A model generated the notes under the pieces. It was not told the origin of the DNA. It worked only from the letters and a program-made list of their open reading frames with translations, and searched no databases. 47,260 nt of DNA, from NCBI GenBank assembly GCA_029937545.1, contig JAPYPR010000011.1, positions 35,203-82,462 of the forward strand. The letters are read 5' to 3'. Source of the DNA: Erythrobacter sp. GTDB taxonomy: Bacteria > Pseudomonadota > Alphaproteobacteria > Sphingomonadales > Sphingomonadaceae. A program made the translations under genes and the position numbers. Below are positions 13,355 to 21,603 of this stretch, one piece after another; position 1 is the stretch's first letter, and each line of letters begins with the position of its first letter.

Positions 13355-15667
13355 ATGCCCTTCTGGCTCGCTCGCGAAGGCCACGGACAGCATGGCGACT
13401 GGATCACGCGTTTCGATCCGCGCTTCTGGACCGTCAATTTCCCGCGCCCGATGATGGCCAGCGTGGTCAGCACCTCGCATGACGCGATGCGCATCGACTG
13501 CGAGTTTCATCACAAGGGCGAACTCGCCGGACTGATCTGGGACAGCGAGGATACGCTCGACCATCCGCTGCTCGCTTACGAGACCCGGCGCGACTATTCA
13601 CATTGCGTGCTACGGTTCCGCTGGCGCAGTTCCGGAATTCTACCACTCGACGTGCCGCACGGGCCGACGCTTACCATCGAAGGCCGCGATGCCGCGGGCA
13701 ATCCATGCAGCTGGTATGTGCGATTGTGGAATTACGCGAGCGGCACGCCGACAGACGCCCGGATCGAGCTGCGGTTCTCGGAGCTCGAATCCGGCTATGG
13801 ACTACCCGGCGAACGTATCCATGCCGGCGATATCGATCGGATGTTCATCAGCCTCGTTCCGCAAGGCTATGTCGAGGGCAGCACCGCACTCCTGCCCGCG
13901 CGCGTCGATGGCTGGGCGGAGATTACCGAGATCGACTGCCAGGGAGAGCGTGCGATGCTGGCGATCGGCGACGTGCTGCTGCCCCCGCACGGCGAGAAGA
14001 TGGCGACCGCCTATGACGACAGCTTCAACCAGACCCCGGCGCGGCTGGTGCGCTCGATCGTCGGGCTCGGTTACAGGGGCCGCGTCGTCCATTATGTCGG
14101 GATGAGCCATTTCTATCAGTTGCGGCTCTACGGGGGCGGCAATCTGCGGGTCGCGATCAATGGCAATCTCTGCCGGCCCGCTTCATCCTGGCACGCCGAT
14201 TACTTCGAACAGGCCAACTATGCCGGGCTCGCGCCGATCGTCTCGCTATCCTACGAGCTGTTCGCCGAACATTGTTTCAACGGCTGGCAGCAATACGCAT
14301 ATGACGGGACGCCGGGGCGGACGGGTTGGGAACCGCCTTCCGCATTGCTGTCTCCGGCCAGTTCCCATGCCATGGACTACCTCAAGGCGGTCGCCGGAAA
14401 CTTCGTCGCCCTGCTGGAGTCCGCAGGATGCGCGGTTCTTTTCCAGATCGGCGAGCCTTGGTGGTGGACGATCCCCGACACTGGCGCGCCCTGCATATAC
14501 GATGCTGACGCAGTCGCGACCTTCGGGGGCAAGCCGCCAGTGATCCAGAGCCTCTGGGACCCGCTGGACGACGACCAGAAGGCGCTGCTCGACCATGCCG
14601 GGCGCCTCCTGTCGGATTCGACCCAAGCGCTGGGCGACCACGTGCGGTCGGTCGCGAGCGGGCAAGCGGAAATCCTGCTTCTCACCTTCACCCCGACCGT
14701 GCTCGACCCACGTAGCCCGGAAGCGTGGCGGGCGAACATGCCGGTTGGCTGGGCTTGGCCCGCCTTCGACCGGCTGCAGCTGGAGGACTACGACTGGCTA
14801 ACCGACGGCCACGAGGGCGCGAGGCGCGATGCCTATGCCTTCGTCGAAGCCCATCTCGGCTATCCGGTGGAGGCGACCGACTACATGTCCGGCTTCGTCC
14901 TGCTGCCCGAGAATGCGGAAAGCTACTGGCCGATCATCGACAGCGCGCTCGACGAAGCGCGGGAGCGCGGCATTTCGCAACGCTTCGTCTGGGCGCTGCC
15001 GCAGGTCGCGCGCGACGGATACACCAGACTGCCCACCATGGAGGACGATATGCAATCTTTCGACGATGTCGCCTACCCGCTTGCGCTAGGGCGCGACGCT
15101 GCGGTCAGCCCCGAGTTCTCGACCACGGTCGCGGTGACGGCTTCGGGCCACGAGCGTCGCAATGCGCTGTGGTCCGACGCGCGGCTGCGCTACGATGTCG
15201 GGCCGGGCGTGCGCTCGGAGAAGGAGCTGGCTTCGCTGCTCGCTTTCTTCCGGGCGCGGCACGGCCCTGCGCGGGGCTTCCGCTTCCGCGACCCCTACGA
15301 CTTCAGCTCGAGTGGCATGACCGATACGCCGGGCGCCGCGGACCAGCCGCTCGGCACGGGGGATGGCGCGACCACGCGATTCCAGCTCGCCAAGCTCTAC
15401 GACGAACAGCGGCGCACTATCACCCGCCCACGCGAGGCGACGATCCGTATCAGCGTGGACGGTGCCGAGACGAGCGCATGGACGCACGAAGGCAAGGGCT
15501 GGATCCGCTTCGACACGGCCCCGCCCGAGGGCGCGGAGCTGCGCGCAGGGTTCGAATTCGACGTGCCCGTACGCTTCGCCGAAGATCGCCTCGACGTGAG
15601 CGGTGCGGCTTTTGCGGCGGGCGAAGCTCCGTCCGTGCCGCTCATCGAAATCCGCGAGGACGCATGA
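13355..15667 (+). CDS. GTA distal tail protein g12 (DUF2460) fused to a large N-terminal tail-sheath/TIM-barrel-like region
   Basis: A 770-residue protein. Residues about 569-770 are the DUF2460 domain that alone makes up RcGTA g12 (about 200 residues): FSTTVAVTASGHERRNALW, GFRFRDPYDFSSSG, LGTGDGATTRFQLAKLY. The preceding 560 or so residues have no counterpart in RcGTA g12. They open with a beta-rich part (WITRFDPRFWTVNFPRPMMA; TLTIEGRDAAGNPCSWYVR) and continue with a barrel-like part (GYRGRVVHYVGMSHFYQLRL, FQIGEPWWWTIPDTGAPCIY, PVGWAWPAFDRLQLEDYDW) that recalls non-contractile tail sheath TIM-barrel proteins; this likeness is from memory of the family, not a search. AAAAAGGA precedes ATG 13355. 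It overlaps g13 by ATGA. Confidence 0.85.
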   Translation: MPFWLAREGHGQHGDWITRFDPRFWTVNFPRPMMASVVSTSHDAMRIDCEFHHKGELAGLIWDSEDTLDHPLLAYETRRDYSHCVLRFRWRSSGILPLDVPHGPTLTIEGRDAAGNPCSWYVRLWNYASGTPTDARIELRFSELESGYGLPGERIHAGDIDRMFISLVPQGYVEGSTALLPARVDGWAEITEIDCQGERAMLAIGDVLLPPHGEKMATAYDDSFNQTPARLVRSIVGLGYRGRVVHYVGMSHFYQLRLYGGGNLRVAINGNLCRPASSWHADYFEQANYAGLAPIVSLSYELFAEHCFNGWQQYAYDGTPGRTGWEPPSALLSPASSHAMDYLKAVAGNFVALLESAGCAVLFQIGEPWWWTIPDTGAPCIYDADAVATFGGKPPVIQSLWDPLDDDQKALLDHAGRLLSDSTQALGDHVRSVASGQAEILLLTFTPTVLDPRSPEAWRANMPVGWAWPAFDRLQLEDYDWLTDGHEGARRDAYAFVEAHLGYPVEATDYMSGFVLLPENAESYWPIIDSALDEARERGISQRFVWALPQVARDGYTRLPTMEDDMQSFDDVAYPLALGRDAAVSPEFSTTVAVTASGHERRNALWSDARLRYDVGPGVRSEKELASLLAFFRARHGPARGFRFRDPYDFSSSGMTDTPGAADQPLGTGDGATTRFQLAKLYDEQRRTITRPREATIRISVDGAETSAWTHEGKGWIRFDTAPPEGAELRAGFEFDVPVRFAEDRLDVSGAAFAAGEAPSVPLIEIREDA

Positions 15668-16479
15668 GCAGGGTCTTCTTCGCAGGCGATCTCGATGCGG
15701 CGGCCGCCTGGTGGCGGGTCTATCGCAAGGACGGGGTCGCGCTCGGCTTTACCACGCATGACCGCGACCTGTGGTTCGACGGCCTGCTCCACCGCGCGGC
15801 ACCCGGCATGCTGCCCAGCGCCGTGCGCCGCAGCATCGGCTTCGAGGACGACGAGAGCGAGGTCGAGGGCGCGCTCACCCACGACAGCATCCGGGCCGAG
15901 GATCTCGCCGCAGGCCTGTTCGACGAGGCGCGCGTCCTCAGTGGAATCGTGGATTGGGAAACGCTGGAGCGCGCGCAGCTTTACGGCGGTTCGATCGGCT
16001 CGATCGCGCAGGAAGCAGGCGGATTCAGCGCGCAGCTGCGCTCAGCCAAGGCCGACCTCGATGTCGATCCGGTGCCGGTTTCCAGCCCCACCTGTCGCGC
16101 GCGATTCTGTGGGCCGGGCTGCGCGCTGTCGTCCATCGCATTCGAACGGGAGGCTCATGTCCAGGCCGTCGATCAAAGCCGTAATCGTCTGACGCTCGAT
16201 ATCGCGGATCATCGGCCATATGCGCTCGGCGAACTCCGCACGACGGAAGGGCCGCAGACCGGCGTGACGATGCGGATCATAGCCGCTTCGACCGATGGCA
16301 TGACGCTCGACCGCCCGCTCCATCCCGATACAGCCACAGGCCTGCGCGTCCGCATTCGCGAAGGTTGTGACCGAACGATCGCGACCTGCGCCTCGCGCTT
16401 CGACAATGCCGCCAACTTTCGCGGCGAACCGTTCCTCCCGGGCAACGACCTGCTTACCCAATACCCGCAGCCGCGATGA
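15664..16479 (+). CDS. GTA baseplate hub protein (orfg13, DUF2163)
   Basis: A 271-residue DUF2163 protein, the hub at the tail tip. It opens FFAGDLDAAAAWWRVYRKDG with LGFTTHDRDLWFDGL, typical of the family. Four cysteines are well placed in the C-terminal half: CRARFCGPGC (three) and CDRTIATC (two more), a pattern in GTA hubs thought to ligate an iron-sulfur cluster. It is coupled to g12 and g14 by ATGA overlaps on both sides. Confidence 0.9.
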   Translation: MSRVFFAGDLDAAAAWWRVYRKDGVALGFTTHDRDLWFDGLLHRAAPGMLPSAVRRSIGFEDDESEVEGALTHDSIRAEDLAAGLFDEARVLSGIVDWETLERAQLYGGSIGSIAQEAGGFSAQLRSAKADLDVDPVPVSSPTCRARFCGPGCALSSIAFEREAHVQAVDQSRNRLTLDIADHRPYALGELRTTEGPQTGVTMRIIAASTDGMTLDRPLHPDTATGLRVRIREGCDRTIATCASRFDNAANFRGEPFLPGNDLLTQYPQPR

Positions 16480-16898
16480 ATGCCCGTACCGACGCTTTCG
16501 CCAGTGCAGCAGAAGCGCTGATCGGAACCCCCTTCGCGCTGCATGGGCGCAGCCCGCAGCATGGCCTCGATTGCGTGGGCCTCGTCGCGTGCGCGCTAGA
16601 GGCCCTCGGCAGTGCGCCGCGTATTCCCGAGGGCTACGGTCTTCGCAATACGAACATCTCGCGCTTTCTTATGCTGGCTCGCGGCAATGGATTTGAAGCT
16701 GCAAGCCAGACCGGAACCGACCAAATCAGGCGAGGCGACCTGCTTCTCGTCGCACCCGGTCCGGGCCAAAGCCACCTCCTCATAGCGCTCGCTCGAGATC
16801 GTTTCGTGCACGCCAATGCCGGGTTGCGACGCGTCGCGGCCCATTGCGGCCCGCTCGGCTGGCCGATCGAGCACCACTGGCGCCTGCGCGCCTCCTGA
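16476..16898 (+). CDS. GTA NlpC/P60 cell wall peptidase (orfg14)
   Basis: A 140-residue NlpC/P60 cysteine peptidase. The catalytic Cys is in HGLDCVGLVACAL (Cys33), the His in GPGQSHLLIAL (His100), with a polar third residue likely His112 in FVHANAGL. It would sit at the tail tip and cut peptidoglycan cross-bridges of the recipient during DNA delivery. The catalytic set looks intact. ATGA overlap with g13; a 13-bp gap separates it from g15. Confidence 0.93.
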   Translation: MNARTDAFASAAEALIGTPFALHGRSPQHGLDCVGLVACALEALGSAPRIPEGYGLRNTNISRFLMLARGNGFEAASQTGTDQIRRGDLLLVAPGPGQSHLLIALARDRFVHANAGLRRVAAHCGPLGWPIEHHWRLRAS

Positions 16899-16911
16899 CA
16901 GGACTGACATC

Positions 16912-19101
16912 ATGGCAACGCTTATCATCGGCGGTATAGGCACGCTTATCGGCGGCCCGTTGGGCGGCGCGGTCGGCGCGCTGCTCGGTCGGCAGATCGA
17001 CGGCGCGATCGCCGGCAGCCCCAAGCTGGAAGGCCCGCGCCTCAAAGAGCTCGCAGTCTCGACCTCGAGCTACGGCCAGCCGATCGCCCGCCACTACGGC
17101 CGCGTGCGCGCGCCGGGCACGATCATCTGGGCGACCGACCTGGTCGAGAGCTCGGAGACGCAGGGCGGCGGCAAAGGCAGGCCCAAGACGACCGAGTACA
17201 GCTACAGCGTTTCGTTCGCAGTGGTTCTTTCCAGCCGACCGATCGATGGCATCGGTCGCATCTGGGCGGACGGTAATCTTCTGCGGGGCGGGGCTGGCGA
17301 CATGAAATCCGGCGGCACGCTGCGGATACACGAAGGGCATGCAGACCAAGACCGCGACCCGCTGCTGGCAGCCGCTCTCGGGGACGAATGTCCGGCCCAT
17401 CGCGGCTGCGCTTATGTCGTCTTCGAAGACCTGCAGCTTGCCGATTTCGGCAACCGCATTCCCGCGCTGAGCTTCGAGGTTCTGGCAGGTTCGGGCAGTT
17501 CGCTGGTCGAGGCGCTGATGGAGGACGTTTCCGAAACCGGTAGCGCGGCTCCCATGCCAACGCTCGAAGGGTTCGTTCACGACGGCGGATCGGTAGCGCA
17601 GGTCCTCTCGCTGATCGATCGCTTCAATCCTCTCGCGCCGAAGCTGTCGAACGCGGGGGTGGCGGTGGGGCCCTCATCCCGTGCTGGCGACCCTACCCCC
17701 ACTTTGCCTGCCGCCGCACGCTGGAGCGACGGGGATTTCGGGCGCGAGGACGGTGTCGCGCAGGCGCGAAAGTCGGCTGGCGGCGCGGCGCTTTCCGCAT
17801 TGCGCTATTACGACCCGGCGCGCGATTACCAGCCGGGCCTCCAACGCTCGGAAAGCGCCTCGCCCACCGGGCGGCGAGAGCAAGTCGAGTTTCCCGGCGT
17901 GCTTTCTGCCGAGAACGCTCGCGGCCTGCTGCGCGATGCAGCGGTGCGGGAGTCTATCGCGCAGGAAACGCTCTCGTGGCGGGTGGCCGAACTCGATCCG
18001 ACGCTCGAGCCCGGTTCGCTGGTTCGCGCACCCGGCGTGACGGGCGAATGGCGCATCGCTTCGTGGGAATGGCGCGAGGCAGGGATCGAGTTGCAGCTCA
18101 TCCGCTCGGTCGACCTGCCGAACGAAGCGCTGCCTTCCGATCCCGGTTCGGGATGGCATCCGCGCGACCTGCCGCCGCAGCCGAGCCGTTTGCGTGTGTT
18201 CGAAGTGCCATGGGACGGGTTCGGATCGCCCGATCGCGTGCGCGCGTTTGCTGCCGTCGGCGCACCGAGCGGGCCATGGTCGGGCGCGGCGCTTTACGCG
18301 CAACAGGGAACCGCCCTCGAGCCCGTCGGCGAAGCACCGCAGCGTCGCGCAATCGGCGGCAAGCTGGCCCAAGCTCTCCCGCCCGGATCGCTCTTTCGCC
18401 TGGATTTGGGGGCCAGTGCCCTCGTGCAGCTAGACGATTTCGACGCGCGTCTCGTATCGGCGACACCCGAGACGATTGCACGTGGCGCCAATCGGTTGCT
18501 GGCAGGTTCGGAAATTCTTCAATTCGCAAGGGCCGAACCGCTTGACGAGGGATTGTGGCGCATCTCCGGCTTGCTGCGAGGTCGTGGCGCAACCGAGCAC
18601 CACGCACGCCTGAGCCATCCTGCCGAAACGCCCATTACACTACTCGACGAACGGCTGCTACCGCTGGAAGAGAGTGCTCTGGTCAAGGCCGACACCGGCA
18701 GCTTTGCGGCCATCGGCCTCGCCGACGCAGCGCCAGTTTTCGCAGAGCTTGAGAGCGCGGGTATAAGCAGGCGCCCGCCGTTCCCTTGCCACGGCTGGCT
18801 GCGCTTTGCAGAGGGCGCGCTTTCCTGCGGCTGGACACGCCGCGCGCGGGGCGGGTGGACTTGGCGCGATGATGCCGAAGTTCCGCTGGTCGAACAGCAG
18901 GAAAGCTACGAGATCGGCATCGGCCCGGTCGACGCGCCGCATCGCCTCTACACTTCGGCACAGCCCGAGTTCGATCTGGACGCGACCGTCACGATGGACT
19001 TGCAGACCCGGTTCGGCGGCGCTGCGGTCTGGGTCCGGCAGCAGGGCAGTTTCTCAAAGTCCGCCGCCCTCCGGCTCGGCACCCTACCACCCTTTTCCTG
19101 A
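16912..19101 (+). CDS. GTA tail tip megatron protein (orfg15), short form
   Basis: A 729-residue tail tip protein. The Gly-rich opening GTLIGGPLGGAVGALLGRQIDG and the following SYGQPIARHYGRVRAPGTIIWATD and TEYSYSVSFAVVLSSRPIDGIGRIWADG are diagnostic of GTA/phage baseplate megatrons. RcGTA g15 is about 1300 residues and carries a GTA TIM-barrel domain; here the corresponding central part is absent, while g12 has gained a barrel-like region. ATG 16912 follows ACAGGA and is favoured over the upstream frame extension. The C-terminal part (WVRQQGSFSKSAALRLGTL) ends cleanly before the DUF2793 gene. Confidence 0.9.
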   Translation: MATLIIGGIGTLIGGPLGGAVGALLGRQIDGAIAGSPKLEGPRLKELAVSTSSYGQPIARHYGRVRAPGTIIWATDLVESSETQGGGKGRPKTTEYSYSVSFAVVLSSRPIDGIGRIWADGNLLRGGAGDMKSGGTLRIHEGHADQDRDPLLAAALGDECPAHRGCAYVVFEDLQLADFGNRIPALSFEVLAGSGSSLVEALMEDVSETGSAAPMPTLEGFVHDGGSVAQVLSLIDRFNPLAPKLSNAGVAVGPSSRAGDPTPTLPAAARWSDGDFGREDGVAQARKSAGGAALSALRYYDPARDYQPGLQRSESASPTGRREQVEFPGVLSAENARGLLRDAAVRESIAQETLSWRVAELDPTLEPGSLVRAPGVTGEWRIASWEWREAGIELQLIRSVDLPNEALPSDPGSGWHPRDLPPQPSRLRVFEVPWDGFGSPDRVRAFAAVGAPSGPWSGAALYAQQGTALEPVGEAPQRRAIGGKLAQALPPGSLFRLDLGASALVQLDDFDARLVSATPETIARGANRLLAGSEILQFARAEPLDEGLWRISGLLRGRGATEHHARLSHPAETPITLLDERLLPLEESALVKADTGSFAAIGLADAAPVFAELESAGISRRPPFPCHGWLRFAEGALSCGWTRRARGGWTWRDDAEVPLVEQQESYEIGIGPVDAPHRLYTSAQPEFDLDATVTMDLQTRFGGAAVWVRQQGSFSKSAALRLGTLPPFS

Positions 19102-19113
19102 CAGGAGCGACCC

Positions 19114-19566
19114 ATGATTCAACCGATCGTCTTCGATGCCACAACGCCCAGGCATGCCCTGCCTTTCCTCGTTGCGGGGCAAGCACAAAAAGAGCTGTTC
19201 GTGAACGAAAGTCTCGCGCTTATCGACATGCTGATGCACCCGGTAGTGATGGGCGCCGCGGCAACTCCGCCTACTTCGCTGGCAGCAGGAGAGTGCTGGA
19301 TCGTCGAGGCCGGGGCCGTCGATGCCTGGGCCGGACAGGACAACGCGATCGCCGGCTGGGACGGCTCGCAATGGACCTTCGCGAGCCCTGCGAACGGGCT
19401 CGCGGTCCATGATCTTTCGACCGGTGCGAAGCGCCACTTTTGCGGGGGCTGGACGAGCGCGCCGACGATCGCTTCCCCGACCGGCGGATCGGTGATCGAC
19501 AGTGAAGCCCGTGACGCTATCGACTCATTGCTTACAGCCGTCCGGCAGGCCGGCCTAATCGTCTGA
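19114..19566 (+). CDS. DUF2793 tail-associated protein ending the GTA cluster
   Basis: A 150-residue DUF2793 protein. Typical elements are LPFLVAGQAQKELFVNESLALIDML near the start, GECWIVEAGAVDAWAGQDNAIAGWDGSQW and a short C-terminal helix with RQAGLIV. DUF2793 modules occur at the front of phage and GTA tail fibre or spike proteins. Here the protein is little more than the module, with no receptor-binding extension visible. ACAGGAG precedes ATG 19114. It is 12 bp after g15, so it is in the same operon. Confidence 0.85.
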   Translation: MIQPIVFDATTPRHALPFLVAGQAQKELFVNESLALIDMLMHPVVMGAAATPPTSLAAGECWIVEAGAVDAWAGQDNAIAGWDGSQWTFASPANGLAVHDLSTGAKRHFCGGWTSAPTIASPTGGSVIDSEARDAIDSLLTAVRQAGLIV

Positions 19567-19568
19567 TT

Positions 19569-19605
19569 TACGCCGGGAACCCGATGCGGCTTTCGGCGTT
19601 CCGGG
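19569..19605 (+). terminator. Possible terminator at the end of the GTA operon
   Basis: CGCCGGGAAC and GTTCCGGGCG can pair over 10 positions with one G-G mismatch. No T-run follows, so this is a weak candidate. The rest of the 196-bp gap before the OmpA-like gene holds a GCGGGC-ATT-GCCCGC hairpin (19676-19690) and the leader of that gene. Confidence 0.35.
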
Positions 19606-19762
19606 CGCATGGAGGGATGATCTTCTGTAAATTAGCGACATGCAGTTCGTAAGAGCGGCATAAATGCAACAGTTTGCGGGCATTGCCCGCTTGCCACCTT
19701 TCGGGTGAAAAGTTAGAGATATCGCACTCGGTGGCTCTTATTCGCAAAAAGGGGAAACTATA

Positions 19763-20875
19763 ATGCGGAAATTCGTCATAGGCATGGCGATGGCCTCTAC
19801 GGCCCTTGCATCGCCTGCCCTCGCCAAGGACGACGCTTGGTACGTCGGCCTCGAAGGGGGCGCAATGATCGTCCAGGATGTCGATTTCGATCGCGACGGC
19901 GTGGCAAACGACGATGTCGTCACGCTCGATCACGAACCCGGCTACGACTTCGGCGGTTTCGTTGGCTACGATTTCGGTGCATTCCGTGCCGAAGCCGAAG
20001 TCAGCTATCGCGAAGCCGATCTCGACACCATCACCGTCGGCGCACTCGGCGGACTGCTCAGCAACGGCTTCACCGCCCCGGCTGGCCAGTACGAAGCTCC
20101 CGGTTCGACCAGCATCCTTTCGTTCATGCTGAACGGCCTGCTCGATTTCGGTCCCGACGACGGTCTGCAGGGCTACGTCGGTGGCGGTGTGGGCGTTGCC
20201 CGCACGAGCGTCGACGTTGGCGGCTCGGGCATCTCGGCTCTCGACGATTCGGACAGCGGCCTCGCCTGGCAGGCTCTGGCTGGCGTGAATGCTCCGCTGA
20301 GCGACAATTGGGACGTCGGCCTGCGCTATCGTTTCTTCAACGCTACGGGCGTCGACATCGTCGACCTCGCCGGCAACAGCCTCGACGAAACGGTTCGCAC
20401 CCACTCGATCATGGGCACGCTGACCTACAACTTCGGTGTGGCTCCGCCGCCGCCCCCACCACCGCCGCCGCCGCCGCCGCCGCCGCCTCCCCCGCCGCCT
20501 CCACCACCGCCGCCGGCTCCGGTTTGCGAGCAGGGTCCGTACATCGTCTTCTTCAACTGGGACGAATCGGACATCACTCCGGAAGCAGCGACGATCCTGG
20601 ACAACGCAGTTTCGGCTTACGCCAACTGCGGTACGGCAGCGGTCATGCTGGCTGGTCACACCGACACTTCGGGTACGGCAGCCTACAACATGGGCCTCGC
20701 CGAGCGTCGTAACTCGTCGGTCCGTGACTACCTGACCAGCCGCGGCGTACCGGGTGGCCGGATCACAAGCGAAGCATTCGGTGAAAACCAGCTTCGCGTC
20801 CCGACCGCCGACGGTGTTCGCGAACTGCAGAACCGTCGCGTGGAAATCACCTACGGTCCGGGTTCGGGCATGTAA
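19763..20875 (+). CDS. OmpA-family outer membrane protein with 24-proline linker
   Basis: A 370-residue precursor. Signal peptide MRKFVIGMAMASTALASPALA. Then an eight-strand beta-barrel region (about 22-226) with the final strand SIMGTLTYNFGV; an uninterrupted run of 24 prolines encoded at 20444-20515; and an OmpA C-terminal peptidoglycan-binding domain (YIVFFNWDESDITPEA, LAGHTDTSGTAAYNMGLAERR, NRRVEI). Asp and Arg needed for diaminopimelate binding are present (HTDTSG; LQNRRVEI). AAAAAGGGG precedes ATG 19763. The proline run should demand EF-P during translation. Its own terminator follows. Confidence 0.95.
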   Translation: MRKFVIGMAMASTALASPALAKDDAWYVGLEGGAMIVQDVDFDRDGVANDDVVTLDHEPGYDFGGFVGYDFGAFRAEAEVSYREADLDTITVGALGGLLSNGFTAPAGQYEAPGSTSILSFMLNGLLDFGPDDGLQGYVGGGVGVARTSVDVGGSGISALDDSDSGLAWQALAGVNAPLSDNWDVGLRYRFFNATGVDIVDLAGNSLDETVRTHSIMGTLTYNFGVAPPPPPPPPPPPPPPPPPPPPPPPPAPVCEQGPYIVFFNWDESDITPEAATILDNAVSAYANCGTAAVMLAGHTDTSGTAAYNMGLAERRNSSVRDYLTSRGVPGGRITSEAFGENQLRVPTADGVRELQNRRVEITYGPGSGM

Positions 20876-20903
20876 GGTTCGCTTTCCAAGCGAAAATGAA
20901 CGA

Positions 20904-20930
20904 GGGGCCGGAGCAATCCGGCCCCTTTTT
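20904..20930 (+). terminator. Intrinsic terminator of the OmpA-like gene
   Basis: GGGGCCGG / CCGGCCCC perfect 8-bp stem, 6-base loop, then TTTTT. It lies 28 bases after the stop. Confidence 0.92.
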
Positions 20931-20968
20931 CGTTGCGTCATCGAAGTCTTGATTTTTGGAGGACAACG

Positions 20969-21499
20969 ATGATCGCACGTAACACAATTATCGCTATCGG
21001 TACCGCAGCGCTTCTCGGCGCATGCAGCACGGTCGATTCCATTCCCGACGAACGCGTGGGTACGGCAACCTTGCAGACCGCACAGGGCCTCCCGGCAGGT
21101 ACGGTGCAATTGCTCAGGAACGGAAACACGGTCTCAGTCGCCATCGCCGCAGTCGGCCTTGCACCAGGCGAACATGGTTTTCACCTGCACACCACCGGTA
21201 GCTGTACCGCTCCCGATTTTACCAGCGCAGGTGGCCACCTCAATCCGGGCAACAACACGCACGGTTCGCTATCCGACGGCGGCAAGCATCTCGGCGACCT
21301 TCCCAATCTCGTCGTTGGGACCAATCGCACGGCCAGCGCCCAGGTCGATCTGGAGGGCAATGCGACGCAGGTCCTCGCCGACATCTTCGATGCCGATGGG
21401 ACGGCCGTCGTAATCCATGCCGGTCCCGACGACTACGTCAGCAATCCGGCCGGCGATGCGGGTTCGCGGGTCGCCTGCGGCGTGATCGAACAGGCTTGA
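20969..21499 (+). CDS. sodC: Cu/Zn superoxide dismutase family lipoprotein
   Basis: A 176-residue SodC-like protein. Lipobox LLGAC puts the lipidated Cys at 19, so it is membrane-anchored in the periplasm. Metal ligands are visible: GFHLHTTGSC (two His), SAGGHLNPGNNTHG (His pair), and VVIHAGPDDY (His); the disulfide Cys pair is GSC and VACGVI. It would detoxify external or respiratory superoxide. ATG 20969 is preceded by GGAGGA. The gene sits between the OmpA terminator and a convergent MFS gene, probably its own transcript. Confidence 0.92.
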   Translation: MIARNTIIAIGTAALLGACSTVDSIPDERVGTATLQTAQGLPAGTVQLLRNGNTVSVAIAAVGLAPGEHGFHLHTTGSCTAPDFTSAGGHLNPGNNTHGSLSDGGKHLGDLPNLVVGTNRTASAQVDLEGNATQVLADIFDADGTAVVIHAGPDDYVSNPAGDAGSRVACGVIEQA

Positions 21500-21551
21500 G
21501 CCATTTACTAAGAGCCTTCCGCTCTCGGCGTATTAAGACATCCTAGCGGTG

Positions 21552-21573
21552 CGAGCAGGCTCCGGCCTGCTCG
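21552..21573. terminator. Hairpin between convergent sodC and MFS genes
   Basis: CGAGCAGGC / GCCTGCTCG perfect 9-bp inverted repeat with TCCG loop, between stops at 21499 and 21604. There is no clear T-run, but the position suits a bidirectional terminator. Confidence 0.5.
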
Positions 21574-21603
21574 TACAGAAATTGCGGCCAAGGTTGTTGC
21601 GCC

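Noticed and set aside
4984..19566. Ordinary integrated prophage rather than GTA
   Set aside because: No integrase, repressor, replication or lysis genes and no attachment repeats; the gene order and GTA-specific families (g3.5, gp10, DUF2163, DUF2460) fit a GTA.
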